Translations under genes and position numbers: made by a program
Shown here: positions 21,811 to 32,200 of the stretch, in pieces
How the letters are laid out: every line of letters starts with the position of its first letter
Numbering within the stretch: position 1 is the stretch's first letter
The notes under the pieces: model-generated
What the model was told of the DNA's origin: nothing
The model's database searches: none
What the model saw: only the letters and a program-made list of their open reading frames with translations
DNA from: Psychrobacter sp. TAE2020
GTDB lineage: Bacteria > Pseudomonadota > Gammaproteobacteria > Pseudomonadales > Moraxellaceae
Assembly (NCBI RefSeq): GCF_018919485.1
Contig: NZ_JAHLMU010000001.1
Span: 1,259,584-1,323,583, forward strand
Length of the DNA stretch: 64,000 bases
Reading direction: 5' to 3'

Positions 21811-22000
21811 CCTTTATATTGGGTGCAACATAGCGTTGAGGTTGCCAGCAAGCTAATCATATTATTGTTGCAAGCATGACCTTCGTAACCAACTATCGAC
21901 TGAATCACCTACTGTTTGGATACTGAAGAATTTATCATCTAAACCCTTCCTTTAATAGGCAATCAAATCGCAAATATAGTTCTTCTAAAAACTGAGACTA

Positions 22001-22022
22001 ACTACTTATAATAATAAGTAGT
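22001..22022 (-). other. Hairpin in the nuoA-nuoB intercistronic gap
   Basis: Perfect 8-bp inverted repeat ACTACTTA / TAAGTAGT with a six-base loop, 16 bases past the nuoA stop in the sense direction. No T run follows on the minus strand, so it looks more like an mRNA processing or stability element, or a partial attenuator, than a full terminator. Confidence 0.5.
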
Positions 22023-22038
22023 ATGCTAAGGACTGATA

Positions 22039-22656
22039 CTAAGTATTCTCACGCTGAGCAGATGCTGCAAAATCCACAGAAGTAATATTTCCTGTGATAT
22101 TAATGTGATCGATGCTTTCTAGATGGCGACGATTAGCTTCAATGTTATTTGATACATTGATCTGTCCTGAAGACTGTGCCGGGATTTTACCAGTAGGGTC
22201 GACCATCAATTCTTCAACCCCATCAAACTTGGTAATGCTCGCTAGATTAAAACCGGCAGGTGCGGCATAAAGACGAGCTTTTTTGCGCAGTTTATCAGCA
22301 GGTGACCAGTTTAGTGCGCCCAAACTTAGGGCATATATTAAACCAATCAACAGATCAATAATAAAAGTCGCAGCCGCAATAAAACCGGCCCACCCTGTTT
22401 CTCGAATTGAGACAGCGTAAGCGTATAAATATAAGGCTTCTAAGTCAAAGATAACGAAAAAGATAGCCACTAAATAAAATTTAGCAGACAAACGGATACG
22501 GGCATTGCCAGATCCGACAACACCTGCTTCAAATACGTGTTCTTTTTGTAGGCCATGAGACCGCCCACCTAGCAAACGCGGGACGACTAGCATGAATATA
22601 ACCAGACCGATAGCGGCTAGAATAAAAGCAACGGCTGACCAATTAAAGGCAGACAT
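22039..22656 (-). CDS. nuoA: NADH-quinone oxidoreductase subunit A
   Basis: First gene of the operon; a three-helix membrane subunit next to the quinone chamber. Conserved blocks are HVFEAGVVGSGNARIRLSAK near residue 40 and FVIFDLEALYLYAYAV near residue 67, with the FDxE motif typical of NuoA. It has 205 residues against 147 in E. coli. The extra part is a polar C-terminal tail after about residue 140. An AGGAG ribosome site precedes the ATG. The promoter should lie in the 896-base gap upstream. Confidence 0.95.
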   Translation of the reverse strand: MSAFNWSAVAFILAAIGLVIFMLVVPRLLGGRSHGLQKEHVFEAGVVGSGNARIRLSAKFYLVAIFFVIFDLEALYLYAYAVSIRETGWAGFIAAATFIIDLLIGLIYALSLGALNWSPADKLRKKARLYAAPAGFNLASITKFDGVEELMVDPTGKIPAQSSGQINVSNNIEANRRHLESIDHINITGNITSVDFAASAQRENT

Positions 22657-23148
22657 GATAATACGTGCTCCTCACCCAAGCGAGTGTTAGGTATAGCGCA
22701 AACTAGTACTCAATAAAAGCATAGTTGTACGATATCCATAACGCAAACGAATATACAAAGTACCGTTAATAACTTATTTGTAATGTCAAAATAAGCTATA
22801 AAGCACTTTGCTGGTAACGGCCAATTATCAAGGTTATCGACGTTAGCATCAGATACGACCAACTGTAAAAATATCCGACATAGTCACGGATAAAGGCTGG
22901 TCATCAAAAACATCTACTAAACGCCTTGAATAAACTTATTAAATCAATATCTCGATTGCTGATTAAACAACAACTTATTTAATTGATTTAATAACTCATT
23001 ACAAAGGGCCAATAATGGCGTGACAACTGGCATAAACGGTTTACCTACTATACGCATATTGGTGCTCAAAAGCCAGTTTTTCACTGTATCAGGTGGTCAC
23101 TTTATATGCTACAAAATATGTATCTATAGCGATAAATTATGCTATAGG

Positions 23149-23283
23149 TTACGCCCTATTTAGATTTTTGCAAGGCCTTAATTTTACTATAAACTCAACT
23201 GCAAACCCCCTTGCAAAACCCACAGCGATCAGCATGGCGATGACCGTAAAAACTAAAAGATTAATCCAAATAAAAACAGGCGA
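23149..23283 (-). pseudogene. Possible remnant of a membrane protein gene
   Basis: This minus-strand frame runs from a TAA at 23284-23286 to a TAA at 23149-23151 and encodes one strong transmembrane-like segment with no usable start. Upstream of the TAA the same frame continues with an arginine-bearing stretch (ALIGRRCALNGVVTNRV). The pattern resembles the N-terminus of integral-membrane fatty-acid desaturases, but that resemblance is from memory and weak. It could also be chance. Confidence 0.25.
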
Positions 23284-23443
23284 TTACACTCGATTGGTAA
23301 CAACACCATTAAGTGCGCAACGTCGCCCAATCAGTGCTGTTGCAGATAGATGATGAACCAAGAAAATATTTATAAGTGCTTGTGATCGACATTTATCTGC
23401 AATAAATCTTAATTTACACCTACTTATACTTGCACCGAACAGA

Positions 23444-23472
23444 CAAAAAAACAGGCCGAATAATCGACCTGT
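23444..23472 (-). terminator. Intrinsic terminator after lolA
   Basis: Read on the minus strand: ACAGGTCGA, loop TTAT, TCGGCCTGT, a 9-bp stem with one G-U pair, followed by seven T. It lies about 80 bases after the lolA stop. The plus strand also ends in T residues, so it may act in both directions. Confidence 0.85.
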
Positions 23473-23552
23473 CTTTTTATATTATTAATAGATCAGCCAT
23501 CCGCTGTTGGTTACTGATAATTGACTGCTGCTGCTTCTTGACTTATTGCTAG

Positions 23553-24260
23553 TTATTGATTAATAACATCAACGCCTTTTGGTGGAGTAAATTTAAACTG
23601 ACTACTATTAATGCTTGGATTCAGCTTAATATTACTGAATTTGATCGAGGTTGTCTGACCTAAAGTATCATTCAGTACCATCATTACAGGCTTACCACCA
23701 CTAAAGCTTATCGATAGATTCTTGAAGCTGGCATCGCTAGACTTAGGATAGAGCACGTAGTAGTTCTTATTACTATAAGGTTGAGTGACTTTGAAGCTTT
23801 TGTCAATCTTGCTTGGATCTCCAGATAGTAGCAATGCTGGAGTATTGCCCACTTGACTATCGACCGCTTGCTTAGTCGCTTGCTCTAAGTCTTTGTCATA
23901 AATCCACATCGAACTACCATTAGCGATGATCAATTGCTGAGAAGGTGATTTAGTCTCCCAGCGAAAATTGTTTGGACGCTGGACGCTCATACTACCTTGA
24001 AAAGATCCGCTACTTGCGCCTTTAGTAGTCTGACTGAAGTTAGCTGTCATACTCTTAGTATTAGTCAATAAGGTGTTTAAACGCTTGGCTGCAGTCAAGT
24101 TATCAGCAGGGGCTGCATTAGCAGATTGGGTCAAAGCTACCATAGGCGCTGCAACCCCAAGGCTAGTTAAAAGCACCCCAGCTAAAGCACCGCTCATCAG
24201 TTTTTGTTTTACCGTAGTTCTGTTAGTAGTGCTAGTATTATTGTTAGTAAATATAGTCAT
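23553..24260 (-). CDS. lolA: Outer-membrane lipoprotein carrier protein LolA
   Basis: Periplasmic chaperone that takes lipoproteins from LolCDE to LolB at the outer membrane. An N-terminal signal sequence has a hydrophobic core around LAGVLLTSLGVAAPMVAL and ends near SANAAPA. The mature part has the LolA beta-sheet pattern, with MSVQRPNNFRWETKSPSQQL matching the conserved RPxxFRW region. I chose the ATG at 24258-24260 because GAGG lies 7 bases upstream. A start nine codons earlier is possible but has no better ribosome site. The length of 235 is slightly long because of an extended signal region. Confidence 0.9.
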   Translation of the reverse strand: MTIFTNNNTSTTNRTTVKQKLMSGALAGVLLTSLGVAAPMVALTQSANAAPADNLTAAKRLNTLLTNTKSMTANFSQTTKGASSGSFQGSMSVQRPNNFRWETKSPSQQLIIANGSSMWIYDKDLEQATKQAVDSQVGNTPALLLSGDPSKIDKSFKVTQPYSNKNYYVLYPKSSDASFKNLSISFSGGKPVMMVLNDTLGQTTSIKFSNIKLNPSINSSQFKFTPPKGVDVINQ

Positions 24261-24709
24261 GATCTTTCCTCTCATTATGAATTTCAATATAAATTAATAC
24301 AGTCATTAAATAGTACAGTCGATCGCTATGATCAAGGGTGTTTATTATTGGTGCTTATCACACTGTGTTATCGCAGTATCATAGTAGAATATTTAACAGC
24401 TTCTGATCGATGAGGGACAGTGTGCCAGCTTTTTTATTACGCGCCTAGGCTAGAATTGCAATCAATACTACGCCTGCCATACACGCTTGTAACTAACACA
24501 ACCAGCTATAATTACTGATAACGGTTGCTGCTATTAATAAGTTTTTATACTTTAATAAAGTATAATTTTTCCTTAAAGTTTAGTCTTAGCCTTACTGTAT
24601 AAATGCAAAAAGTCCCTATCACCAATCGGTAACAGGGACTTTTTTATTCGCTACGATGATTTATGGACTTGATATAACTCAAGCCTATAGCTCAGTAGCA
24701 AAAGGCTTA
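24261..24709. other. Gap between lolA and rpmA
   Basis: A 449-base gap holding the lolA promoter region (minus strand) and the rpmA terminator at 24607-24645. I see no convincing gene or RNA in the rest. Confidence 0.5.
24607..24645 (-). terminator. Intrinsic terminator of the rplU-rpmA operon
   Basis: Stem AAAAAGTCCCT / AGGGACTTTTT, with a short inner ACC/GGT pairing, and T runs on both strands. It is 65 bases after the rpmA stop. Confidence 0.88.
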
Positions 24710-24967
24710 CTAGGCGCTTTCAACCATCACATAACGACGGTTAAACTTACCTTTAGTTGCAAACTTCACTACACCGTCATTCAGTGCAAATAAAGTATGA
24801 TCGCGGCCCATACCAACGCCTTCACCAGCGTGGAATTCTGTTCCACGTTGGCGAACGATGATGTTACCAGCGACGATGGTTTGACCACCAAAGATTTTTA
24901 CGCCGAGCATTTTTGGGTTTGAATCACGACCGTTACGTGACGAGCCGGCAGCTTTTTTATGTGCCAT
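24710..24967 (-). CDS. rpmA: 50S ribosomal protein L27
   Basis: Small basic ribosomal protein whose N-terminus reaches the peptidyl-transferase centre. The sequence starts [19 protein letters not shown] and contains [20 protein letters not shown], the classic L27 signature. The 85 residues match the family. AAGGAGAT precedes the ATG. It forms an operon with rplU, 97 bases upstream. Confidence 0.98.
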   Translation of the reverse strand: MAHKKAAGSSRNGRDSNPKMLGVKIFGGQTIVAGNIIVRQRGTEFHAGEGVGMGRDHTLFALNDGVVKFATKGKFNRRYVMVESA

Positions 24968-25064
24968 GAGAAAATCTCCTTGTTAATGTGACTTATCGCT
25001 TATGCGATAACTCTTAAGCTTTTAGTGCGTTATTAATTATTAGTAGGTAACTAACAATAGCTAA

Positions 25065-25376
25065 TTAAGCATTAATCGCTTTGATTTTTAACAAGGTGTA
25101 CCATTGGCGGTGACCTTGCTCTTTGTGATAATGCTTACGACGGTTGTGTTTGATGATACGGATTTTTTCACCGCGACCATGTTCAATCACTTCCACTTCT
25201 ACGCTAGCGCCTTCAACGACTGGCTGACCGATTTTGACAGTATCACCATCAACAACCATCAACACGTCTTCAAATTTGATTGTTTCGCCAGTTTCTGCTT
25301 TTAGTAGTTCAACCTTTAGCAACTCATCGACGACTACACGGTGCTGTTTACCACCAGTTTTGATTACTGCGTACAT
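25065..25376 (-). CDS. rplU: 50S ribosomal protein L21
   Basis: Ribosomal protein binding 23S rRNA. The start [18 protein letters not shown] and the C-terminal block [18 protein letters not shown] are typical of L21, and 103 residues is the E. coli length. It is first in the rplU-rpmA operon, with a GGAG ribosome site and an extended -10 promoter about 40 bases upstream. Confidence 0.98.
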   Translation of the reverse strand: MYAVIKTGGKQHRVVVDELLKVELLKAETGETIKFEDVLMVVDGDTVKIGQPVVEGASVEVEVIEHGRGEKIRIIKHNRRKHYHKEQGHRQWYTLLKIKAINA

Positions 25377-25886
25377 AGTCTAACTCCGCTTAACCCGTGT
25401 GCCGTGGCTGATATTATACCAACGCTTCGACGACGAACACGACAGGGAAAAATTAAAGGCATGATTTTACGGCTTTTTCACCGTAAAAGCAAGTTTCTTG
25501 TCACAGCTTTTACTAGCTAGTACTAAGGCCAATACCTCTATCGCAAATTCCATAAGCAACTGACTTAGCCGTAGCTCTATAACTGCGCCTAATGGCAGTC
25601 ATTATAGCTTATCCAATCAATAACTTACAATATTGTTTTAACGCTGCATCTATATAGCACTCAGTGAGCATTTGCTAGCGCTAGTAGCTGTTTATATTAG
25701 CGCAAAAAAAAACTATTCCATGCCCATAACTTAGCGGTTATTAAAGGATAGCTATTGTTGTGAAGAACGCATTTTAGACAACAATAAAAGCTACTAGCTA
25801 TGCTATCATGATGGTATTTTGACCTTATCAGTTACACTGACTTACTTTACTCATCAACCACATGATGATTTTTTCACCCAATTAAT
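25377..25886. other. Divergent gap between rplU and ispB
   Basis: A 510-base gap. On the left, a minus-strand extended -10 box (TGG then TATAAT, 25413-25421) serves rplU. On the right, a plausible plus-strand promoter for ispB is TAGACA at 25775-25780, an 18-base spacer, and TATGCT at 25799-25804. I see nothing else. Confidence 0.5.
25413..25421 (-). promoter_or_regulatory. Extended -10 promoter of rplU-rpmA
   Basis: Minus-strand TGGTATAAT is a perfect TATAAT with the TGn extension. A recognisable -35 is lacking, as expected for an extended -10 promoter. It would give a leader of about 30 bases. Confidence 0.65.
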
Positions 25887-26927
25887 ATGACTATTCTTAT
25901 GACCAGTACCTCAATAACTGCTTCAGCAACTACTCCTGCCCTGCCTAAGCCAAGCTATGCCGATATCCAAAGCATCGTTGCTGATGATTTTGAGATTATG
26001 GATAAGCAAGTGTTTGGTAGTCTTAATTCAAAAGTTCAGCTAGTCATGAACGTCTCCCAGCATGTCATTAATGCTGGTGGTAAACGTATGCGTCCGTTAA
26101 TCACGCTATTGTGCGCACGTATGCTCCATGACAGACCTTCAGAGCAAGCAATGCACTTAGCCGCTATTACTGAAATGCTGCATACGGCAACTTTAGTTCA
26201 TGACGATGTGATTGATAAGTCAGGCCAGCGCCGTGGTAAACCTACTGCTAATGCTACTTGGGACAACGCTACTGCCGTGCTAGTAGGTGATTATCTTATT
26301 GCTCGCGCCTTTAACTTATTAGTTGGCTTTCAGAGTTTGCCCCTACTGCAACTGTTCTCTGATGGTACTTGCGACATCGCTGAAGGTGAGGTGCTGCAAC
26401 TGCAACATCAGCATAATCCTCAGGCTACTGAAGACGATTACTTACGCATCATCGACGGCAAAACCTCACGACTATTTATGATGGCTACTCAAGGCGCGGC
26501 TATTTTACAAGACCAAACTCAATATTTGCCTGCATTGGCAGATTTTGGTCAGCATTTTGGTAATGCCTTTCAAATTATAGATGATGTGCTGGACTATAGC
26601 GGTGACAGTGAGATGATGGGCAAAAACCTCGGTGATGATTTGGCGGAAGGCAAGCCTACCCTACCTACTATTAAAGCCCTTGAGCTATTAAAGAGTAGTG
26701 ACAACTCAGGCTATGACCAGCTACGTATAGCCGTGCAGACTGGCAAAACGCCTAATGCCGAACAACTGATTGCCTTGGTAAGAAATTCAGGCTCATTGGC
26801 TTACTGTACCCAGCGTGCACTTGAAGAGACTCGATTAGCGCAGCAAGCGCTAAGCATTCTTCCAGATAATCGCTATCGCCAAGGGCTATATCAGTTGACT
26901 GAACTTGCCAGCTCACGCTTAATATAA
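25887..26927 (+). CDS. ispB: Octaprenyl-diphosphate synthase (trans-isoprenyl synthase)
   Basis: Builds the polyprenyl side chain of ubiquinone from isopentenyl and farnesyl diphosphates. The two Asp-rich metal-binding regions are present: LVHDDVID near residue 110 (inside the longer DDxxD context of the family) and FQIIDDVLDYSGD near residue 230. The length is 346 against 323 in E. coli, with about 20 extra N-terminal Thr/Ser/Ala residues. It is divergent from rplU-rpmA, the arrangement seen in many gammaproteobacteria. The ribosome site before the chosen ATG is weak. Confidence 0.93.
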   Translation: MTILMTSTSITASATTPALPKPSYADIQSIVADDFEIMDKQVFGSLNSKVQLVMNVSQHVINAGGKRMRPLITLLCARMLHDRPSEQAMHLAAITEMLHTATLVHDDVIDKSGQRRGKPTANATWDNATAVLVGDYLIARAFNLLVGFQSLPLLQLFSDGTCDIAEGEVLQLQHQHNPQATEDDYLRIIDGKTSRLFMMATQGAAILQDQTQYLPALADFGQHFGNAFQIIDDVLDYSGDSEMMGKNLGDDLAEGKPTLPTIKALELLKSSDNSGYDQLRIAVQTGKTPNAEQLIALVRNSGSLAYCTQRALEETRLAQQALSILPDNRYRQGLYQLTELASSRLI

Positions 26928-27767
26928 CCTAGAATTAAAAACTAATTTTACTGGCTGCTATTAGTGATAAAGGTAGTGACTGTTAAAGTCCCTGTTTGAA
27001 GGCTTAGGGATTAAACTATCAGTTGCTATCGTAACCCCTGTTAAATTAGTTGCTGGGCAAATATTAGCTCGACTGTTACTATTTCTTAAATCCACGATCT
27101 TAAGGCAACAATTTTAAAACTACGAATAGCCTGTAACTAGCAACTAATTACTATTGATTAGTTATTAATGATTAATAGTCATAGATCCTGCCCTAGTAGC
27201 AAAGCTATAGGTTGTTAGTCAATAAATCAAATATCATTGCTTGCCTGTAGTATTTTCTCATATGCACATTAACTTATTGCTAAATTGTACATTTTGCTTA
27301 CAAGCCATATTTTTATGGCTGTTTGTCATTTAATGCGCTGTAAATAAAATTTTATAACAAAAATTAACAATGTTTTAACTATAGCGTTATTTTAAAGTTT
27401 TATTTCGAGTTACTTGTGTAACGCTTATACTATCAACGTTTGCTGTAACCAAAAAGTACCCTATAGTTATCTAATGCTATAAACCTACTATTTAGTTGCT
27501 TGACTGTAGGGTAAACCCGATAGTTTATAATAGCTGACTAAGTTTATTACTAATCTCTATTAGTTCTCACCTTATTATCTTGCCTTAGTCAATGGGATAA
27601 CTCCCTGACGCTAACCGTAATCGTAAGAAGTGGCTATTTTTTATTAACACTATGGTTATAGAGATCATGCTTATAAAAGATATTTTTTTAGGCCTTTTAT
27701 AACTTAGTGTATTAGAAATTATTTTACTACACCCTTTTATTAAAACTGAATACTCCAGAGGACATTG
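26928..27767. other. Long gap between ispB and the RND efflux operon
   Basis: An 840-base AT-rich gap without a supportable gene. A hairpin at 27303-27320 (AGCCATA, TTTT, TATGGCT) has no T run and is at best a weak terminator. A candidate promoter for the efflux operon is TTGACT at 27500-27505 and TATAAT at 27526-27531, but its 20-base spacer is long. The palindrome GGGTAAACCC (27509-27518) lies between the two boxes and could be a repressor site. No divergent regulator gene is present. Confidence 0.45.
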
Positions 27768-29192
27768 ATGAAGCACTCTTATCTTGCGATTGTAATAGCA
27801 TCTGTACTATCGACAGCGGTACTGATTGGCTGTGACAAAAAAGAGGACGCTGCTGCCGAAGCCGCTCAGCAACAGATGCCGCCTGCCGTCGTCAACGTCC
27901 AAACGGTTACTTTTGGCACTATACCTCAAGTACAAACCTTTTCTGGACGCACTACTGCATTTGAAACCGCAGATGTGCGTCCACAAGTAGACGGCATTAT
28001 TGACGAGATACTATTTCGCGAAGGCAGTAACGTCAAAAAAGGCCAGCCTTTATATCGTATCAATACTGATAACTATGCCACTTCTATCGCTAGCGGTGAA
28101 GCTGCCGTTCAGCAAGCACAAGCCAACTATCAGACTGCCTTGGCAAATAATGCCAATGCTAAAGCTGAATTGGCCAGTCGCCAAGCTTCACTGGCACAAG
28201 CAATAAACGATTTTCAACGCCTAAAAGGCCTAGTCGAGATCGACGCTATCTCTAAACAGCAGTATGATCAAGCGCAAACCCAAGTTCGTACCGCACAAGC
28301 AGCAGTTGCTAGTGCCAATGCAGCAGTAGGTCAGTCTCAAGCTGGCATAGAAAGCTCAAAAGCTGGTATTCAAAGTGCCAGATCAGGTTTGGATGCTAGT
28401 ACTTTAGATCTCAACCGTACTATCGTACGCTCACCCATTTCCGGTCGTAGTGATCGCTCAACGGCTACCGCAGGCTCATTAGTAAATGCTAGCCAAGCCA
28501 CTCCCTTAGTAACGATTTCGCGCTTAGATCCTATCTATGTTGATATCAGCCAATCTTCATCTGAATTGTTAAAACTACGTCAACAGATATCTGAAGGTAA
28601 AGCGCAAGCAGGGATGAATACTGTTGAGTTAGTGCTAGAAGATGGTAGCGTATATCCAGTAACGGGTAAATTGGCGTTGTCAGAAGCTAAGGTTGATGAA
28701 TCAACTGGCGCAGTTACTCTACGTGCAATATTCCCTAATACTAATAGCGTGTTATTGCCTGGTATGTATGTTTCAGCACGCTTGATTCAAAGCGTTATTA
28801 CTAACGCCGCTTTAGTACCTCAAAGTGCAGTTATGCGCTCGACCAAAAGTGAGACGCAAGTCTATATCGTTGATGCTAATAATAAAATTCAAGTACGTCC
28901 AGTGACTGTTAATGGCACTTATAAAGGTCAGTGGGTAATTACTGACGGTCTACAGAGTGGCGACCAAGTTGTAGTTATTGGCGGTGCAAAAGTCAAGCCT
29001 GAACAAGAAGTGGTGGCTAAGCCTTTAGAAGATCCTAATGCGGCCCCTACCAAACCAGGTGCGCCAGCAGCTAAAGGTCAGGCGGCAAATCAGCCTCCTG
29101 CCAAAACACCACAACAAGCAGCAAAAACCATGAATAAGCCAGCTAGTGACACAGCCAAAGCTGATGCCAAACAACCAGCAACCGCTAATTAA
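27768..29192 (+). CDS. RND efflux periplasmic adaptor (AcrA/MexA/AdeI type)
   Basis: Membrane-fusion lipoprotein linking the inner-membrane RND pump to the outer-membrane channel. A lipoprotein signal ends at the lipobox LIGC, with the cysteine at residue 23. The lipoyl half-motifs flank a coiled-coil hairpin at about residues 95-200, rich in Ala/Gln/Ser heptads, followed by beta-barrel and membrane-proximal domains. The C-terminal ~60 residues form an Ala/Pro/Lys/Gln-rich tail. I start at the ATG at 27768, which AGAGGA precedes by 5 bases; the in-frame TTG one codon earlier is less likely. It is first of three genes, 35 bases before the pump gene. Confidence 0.93.
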   Translation: MKHSYLAIVIASVLSTAVLIGCDKKEDAAAEAAQQQMPPAVVNVQTVTFGTIPQVQTFSGRTTAFETADVRPQVDGIIDEILFREGSNVKKGQPLYRINTDNYATSIASGEAAVQQAQANYQTALANNANAKAELASRQASLAQAINDFQRLKGLVEIDAISKQQYDQAQTQVRTAQAAVASANAAVGQSQAGIESSKAGIQSARSGLDASTLDLNRTIVRSPISGRSDRSTATAGSLVNASQATPLVTISRLDPIYVDISQSSSELLKLRQQISEGKAQAGMNTVELVLEDGSVYPVTGKLALSEAKVDESTGAVTLRAIFPNTNSVLLPGMYVSARLIQSVITNAALVPQSAVMRSTKSETQVYIVDANNKIQVRPVTVNGTYKGQWVITDGLQSGDQVVVIGGAKVKPEQEVVAKPLEDPNAAPTKPGAPAAKGQAANQPPAKTPQQAAKTMNKPASDTAKADAKQPATAN

Positions 29193-29227
29193 TTCCATTC
29201 AAAGCTAGGAAGACCTAGGGATATACT

Positions 29228-32200
29228 ATGTCACTTTTTTTTATTAACCGACCTATCTTTGCATGGGTATTGGCTATTTTAGTCATGCTTGTCGGGATTA
29301 TATCGGTCATTAGTCTACCGATTGAGCAGTACCCAGCTATTGCGCCACCGACTATTTCGGTCAGCGCTAGCTACCCTGGTGCTAATGCCAAAACCGTTGA
29401 AGACTCAGTAGTACAGGTTATTGAGCAGCGTATGAAGGGCCTTGATAGTTTAATGTATATGAAGTCATCAAGCTCCTCAAATGGCGGCGCTTCAGTGACT
29501 TTGTTCTTTGAGAACGGTACTGACGCCGATACTGCGCAAGTACAAGTACAGAATAAACTTCAAGCAGCAATGAGCTCGCTACCTGAATCCGTGCAGCGTC
29601 AAGGGGTCAACGTCAACAAGTCCTCTAGTGGCTTTTTGGTAGTACAAGGCTTTGTCTCTGAAGATGGCAGTATGGATCGCGCCGATATCGGCGATTATAT
29701 CAACTCTAATGTGGTCGATCAGCTTAGCCGTATTGAAGGAGTTGGTGAGGTACAAGCATTCGGTTCCTCTTATGCGATGCGTATCTGGCTTGATCCTGCG
29801 CGCTTGCGTAGCTTCAATATGGTACCATCTGACGTCGTTAATGCCGTACGAGCACAGAACGCTCAAGTATCAGCAGGCCAGCTTGGACAAGCACCAGCAA
29901 ATCTGGACGAGCAAGTTATCAATGCCACGGTTACCGTGCAAAGCTATCTACAAACTCCTGATGAATTCGAAGACATCTTACTCAAGACCGATAGCTCTGG
30001 CGCGCAAGTACGCTTAGGTGATGTTGCTAAAGTTGAGATTGGTAGTGAAGACTACGGTGTTATTTCACTTTATAACGGCCAAGATGCTGCAGCCCTTGCC
30101 GTGTCTCTAGCCAGTGGCGCTAACGCTCTACAAACCCGTGACTTAGTTAGTGCGCGTATAGCCGAATTAGAAGCAAATTTCCCAGCAGGACTAAAGTCTG
30201 TTGTGCCTTATGATACTACGCCGTTCGTACGTTTATCTATTGAACAAGTAGTTATGACTTTGATTGAGGCAATTGTCTTAGTATTTATCGTCATGTTCAT
30301 CTTCTTACAGAACTGGCGCGCTACAATCATCCCTACTCTTGCTGTACCTATTGTATTATTAGGTACCTTTGCGGTGCTTTATGTCGCCGGCTTTAGTATT
30401 AACGTACTAACCATGTTTGCGATGGTGCTATCCATTGGTCTACTGGTCGATGATGCTATTGTGGTAGTAGAGAACGTTGAGCGAATCTTGGAGGAAGACT
30501 CTGAGATCTCCATCAAAAACGCTACTATTCAATCGATGGGCGAAATCAGTAAAATCGTTATCGGTATTGCGTTAATCTTATCAGCAGTATTCGTGCCGAT
30601 GGCCTTCTTTGGTGGCTCAACAGGGGTTATTTATCGCCAGTTTGCGATCACTCTAATCACTAGTATGGTGTTGTCAGCATTAGTAGCGCTTATCTTTACC
30701 CCAGCGCTTTGTGTGACTTTACTCAAACGTAGTAAAAGTCATGAAAAAGGCAATAGTGAAAATCAGAAAGGTTTCTTTGGTTGGTTTAACCGCAGCTTCT
30801 CTAAAGTAAGTCTTCGTTATGAGAAGCTCGTTGGTAATAGCTTCCGTTTTAAATGGTTATATCTAATCGCTTATGCAGTCATCATTGGTATTATGGCGGT
30901 AGTGTTCTTACGTATTCCCGGCTCCTTCTTACCTGAAGAAGACCAAGGGATTATGTTTACTTTAGTCCAGCTACCAGCAGGGTCTACGCTCGATCAGACC
31001 CAAGGTGTCCTCGATAAGGTTAGTGATTATTATACTAATCAAGAACCCGATAACGTCGCTTCAGCCTTTACTATCGCCGGCTTTAGTTTCGTTGGACAAG
31101 GCCAGAACGTTGGTCTAGCATTTGTTAAGCTTAATGATTGGGCGGATCGTGAAGGCGATGACAATGCGGTAAAAGCAATTTCTGATCGTGCCAACGGTTA
31201 CTTCTTTAGCCAAATCAATGAAGCGACTGTCTTTACCATTATACCGCCAGCAATTAGTGGCCTTGGTAATGCTAGTGGCTTTGATTTAATGCTACAAGAT
31301 TCCGGTAACTTAGGGCATGAAGAATTACTTGCAGCCCGTAACATGTTGCTAGGAATGGCTGCTCAGAATGATCAAGTAGCCGGTGTACGCCCAAATGGAC
31401 AAGAAGATGCACCGCAGCTCAAGGTCGATATTAACCAAGAACAAGCTGCTGCTTATGGTTTATCGCTTGGCAGTATCAATAGTGTGATCTCCACAGCTTG
31501 GGGCTCAAGCTATATTAATGACTTCGTCGATCGTGGTCGTATCAAACGAGTCTTTATTCAGGGCCAGCCTGAAAGCCGTACTAATCCTACTGATATAGGT
31601 AAGTGGTATGTGCGCAATGACAGTAATGAGATGATTTCATTTGACGCTTTCTCTAGTAGTCGCTGGGAGAATGGTTCCCCGAACTTAACCCGTTATAACA
31701 GCTTACCTTCAATGAATATTCAAGGTAACGCTGGTGAAGGTCTAAGTACGGGCGATGCTATGAATGCTATGGAAGCTATGGTGGACAAACTGCCCGAAGG
31801 TATCAGCTTTGAGTGGACTGGTTTATCACTTGAGGAGCAAAAGTCAGGGGCTCAAGCACCGATGCTCTACGCTATCTCTATTTTAGTGGTATTCCTATGT
31901 TTGGCGGCCTTGTATGAGAGCTGGTCTATTCCATTCTCAGTACTACTAGTCATCCCACTTGGCGTATTAGGAGCGGCATTATTTACTTGGCTACGAGACT
32001 TTGATAATGATGTTTACTTGCAGGTTGGCTTACTGACAGTAGTCGGGCTATCTGCCAAGAATGCCATCTTGATTATTGAGTTTGCCAAAGATCACCAAGA
32101 GGAAGGCTATAGCCTTAAAGATGCAGTCATGCTGGCCGCAAGACAACGTTTGCGACCTATTATTATGACCTCACTTGCCTTCGGTATTGGTGTTGTGCCA

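Larger units (their letters stand above)
22657..23552. other. Long gap between nuoA and lolA
   Basis: This 896-base stretch must hold the nuo promoter and contains the lolA terminator near 23451. On the minus strand, 23149-23283 is an open stretch of about 44 codons that reads as a single hydrophobic segment (VFIWINLLVFTVIAMLIAVG). It is preceded by an in-frame TAA and has no start codon, so it looks like a remnant. The plus-strand frame at 23093-23353 has no ribosome site and mirrors this remnant. I see no RNA gene. Confidence 0.45.

Noticed and set aside
23093..23353. Plus-strand open frame of 86 codons in the nuoA-lolA gap
   Set aside because: It starts with GTG, has no proper ribosome site, and mirrors a hydrophobic minus-strand frame codon for codon, so it is best explained as its shadow.
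27303..27320. Hairpin AGCCATA / TATGGCT as an ispB terminator
   Set aside because: It is ~375 bases after the ispB stop and lacks a T run, so I do not list it as a terminator.
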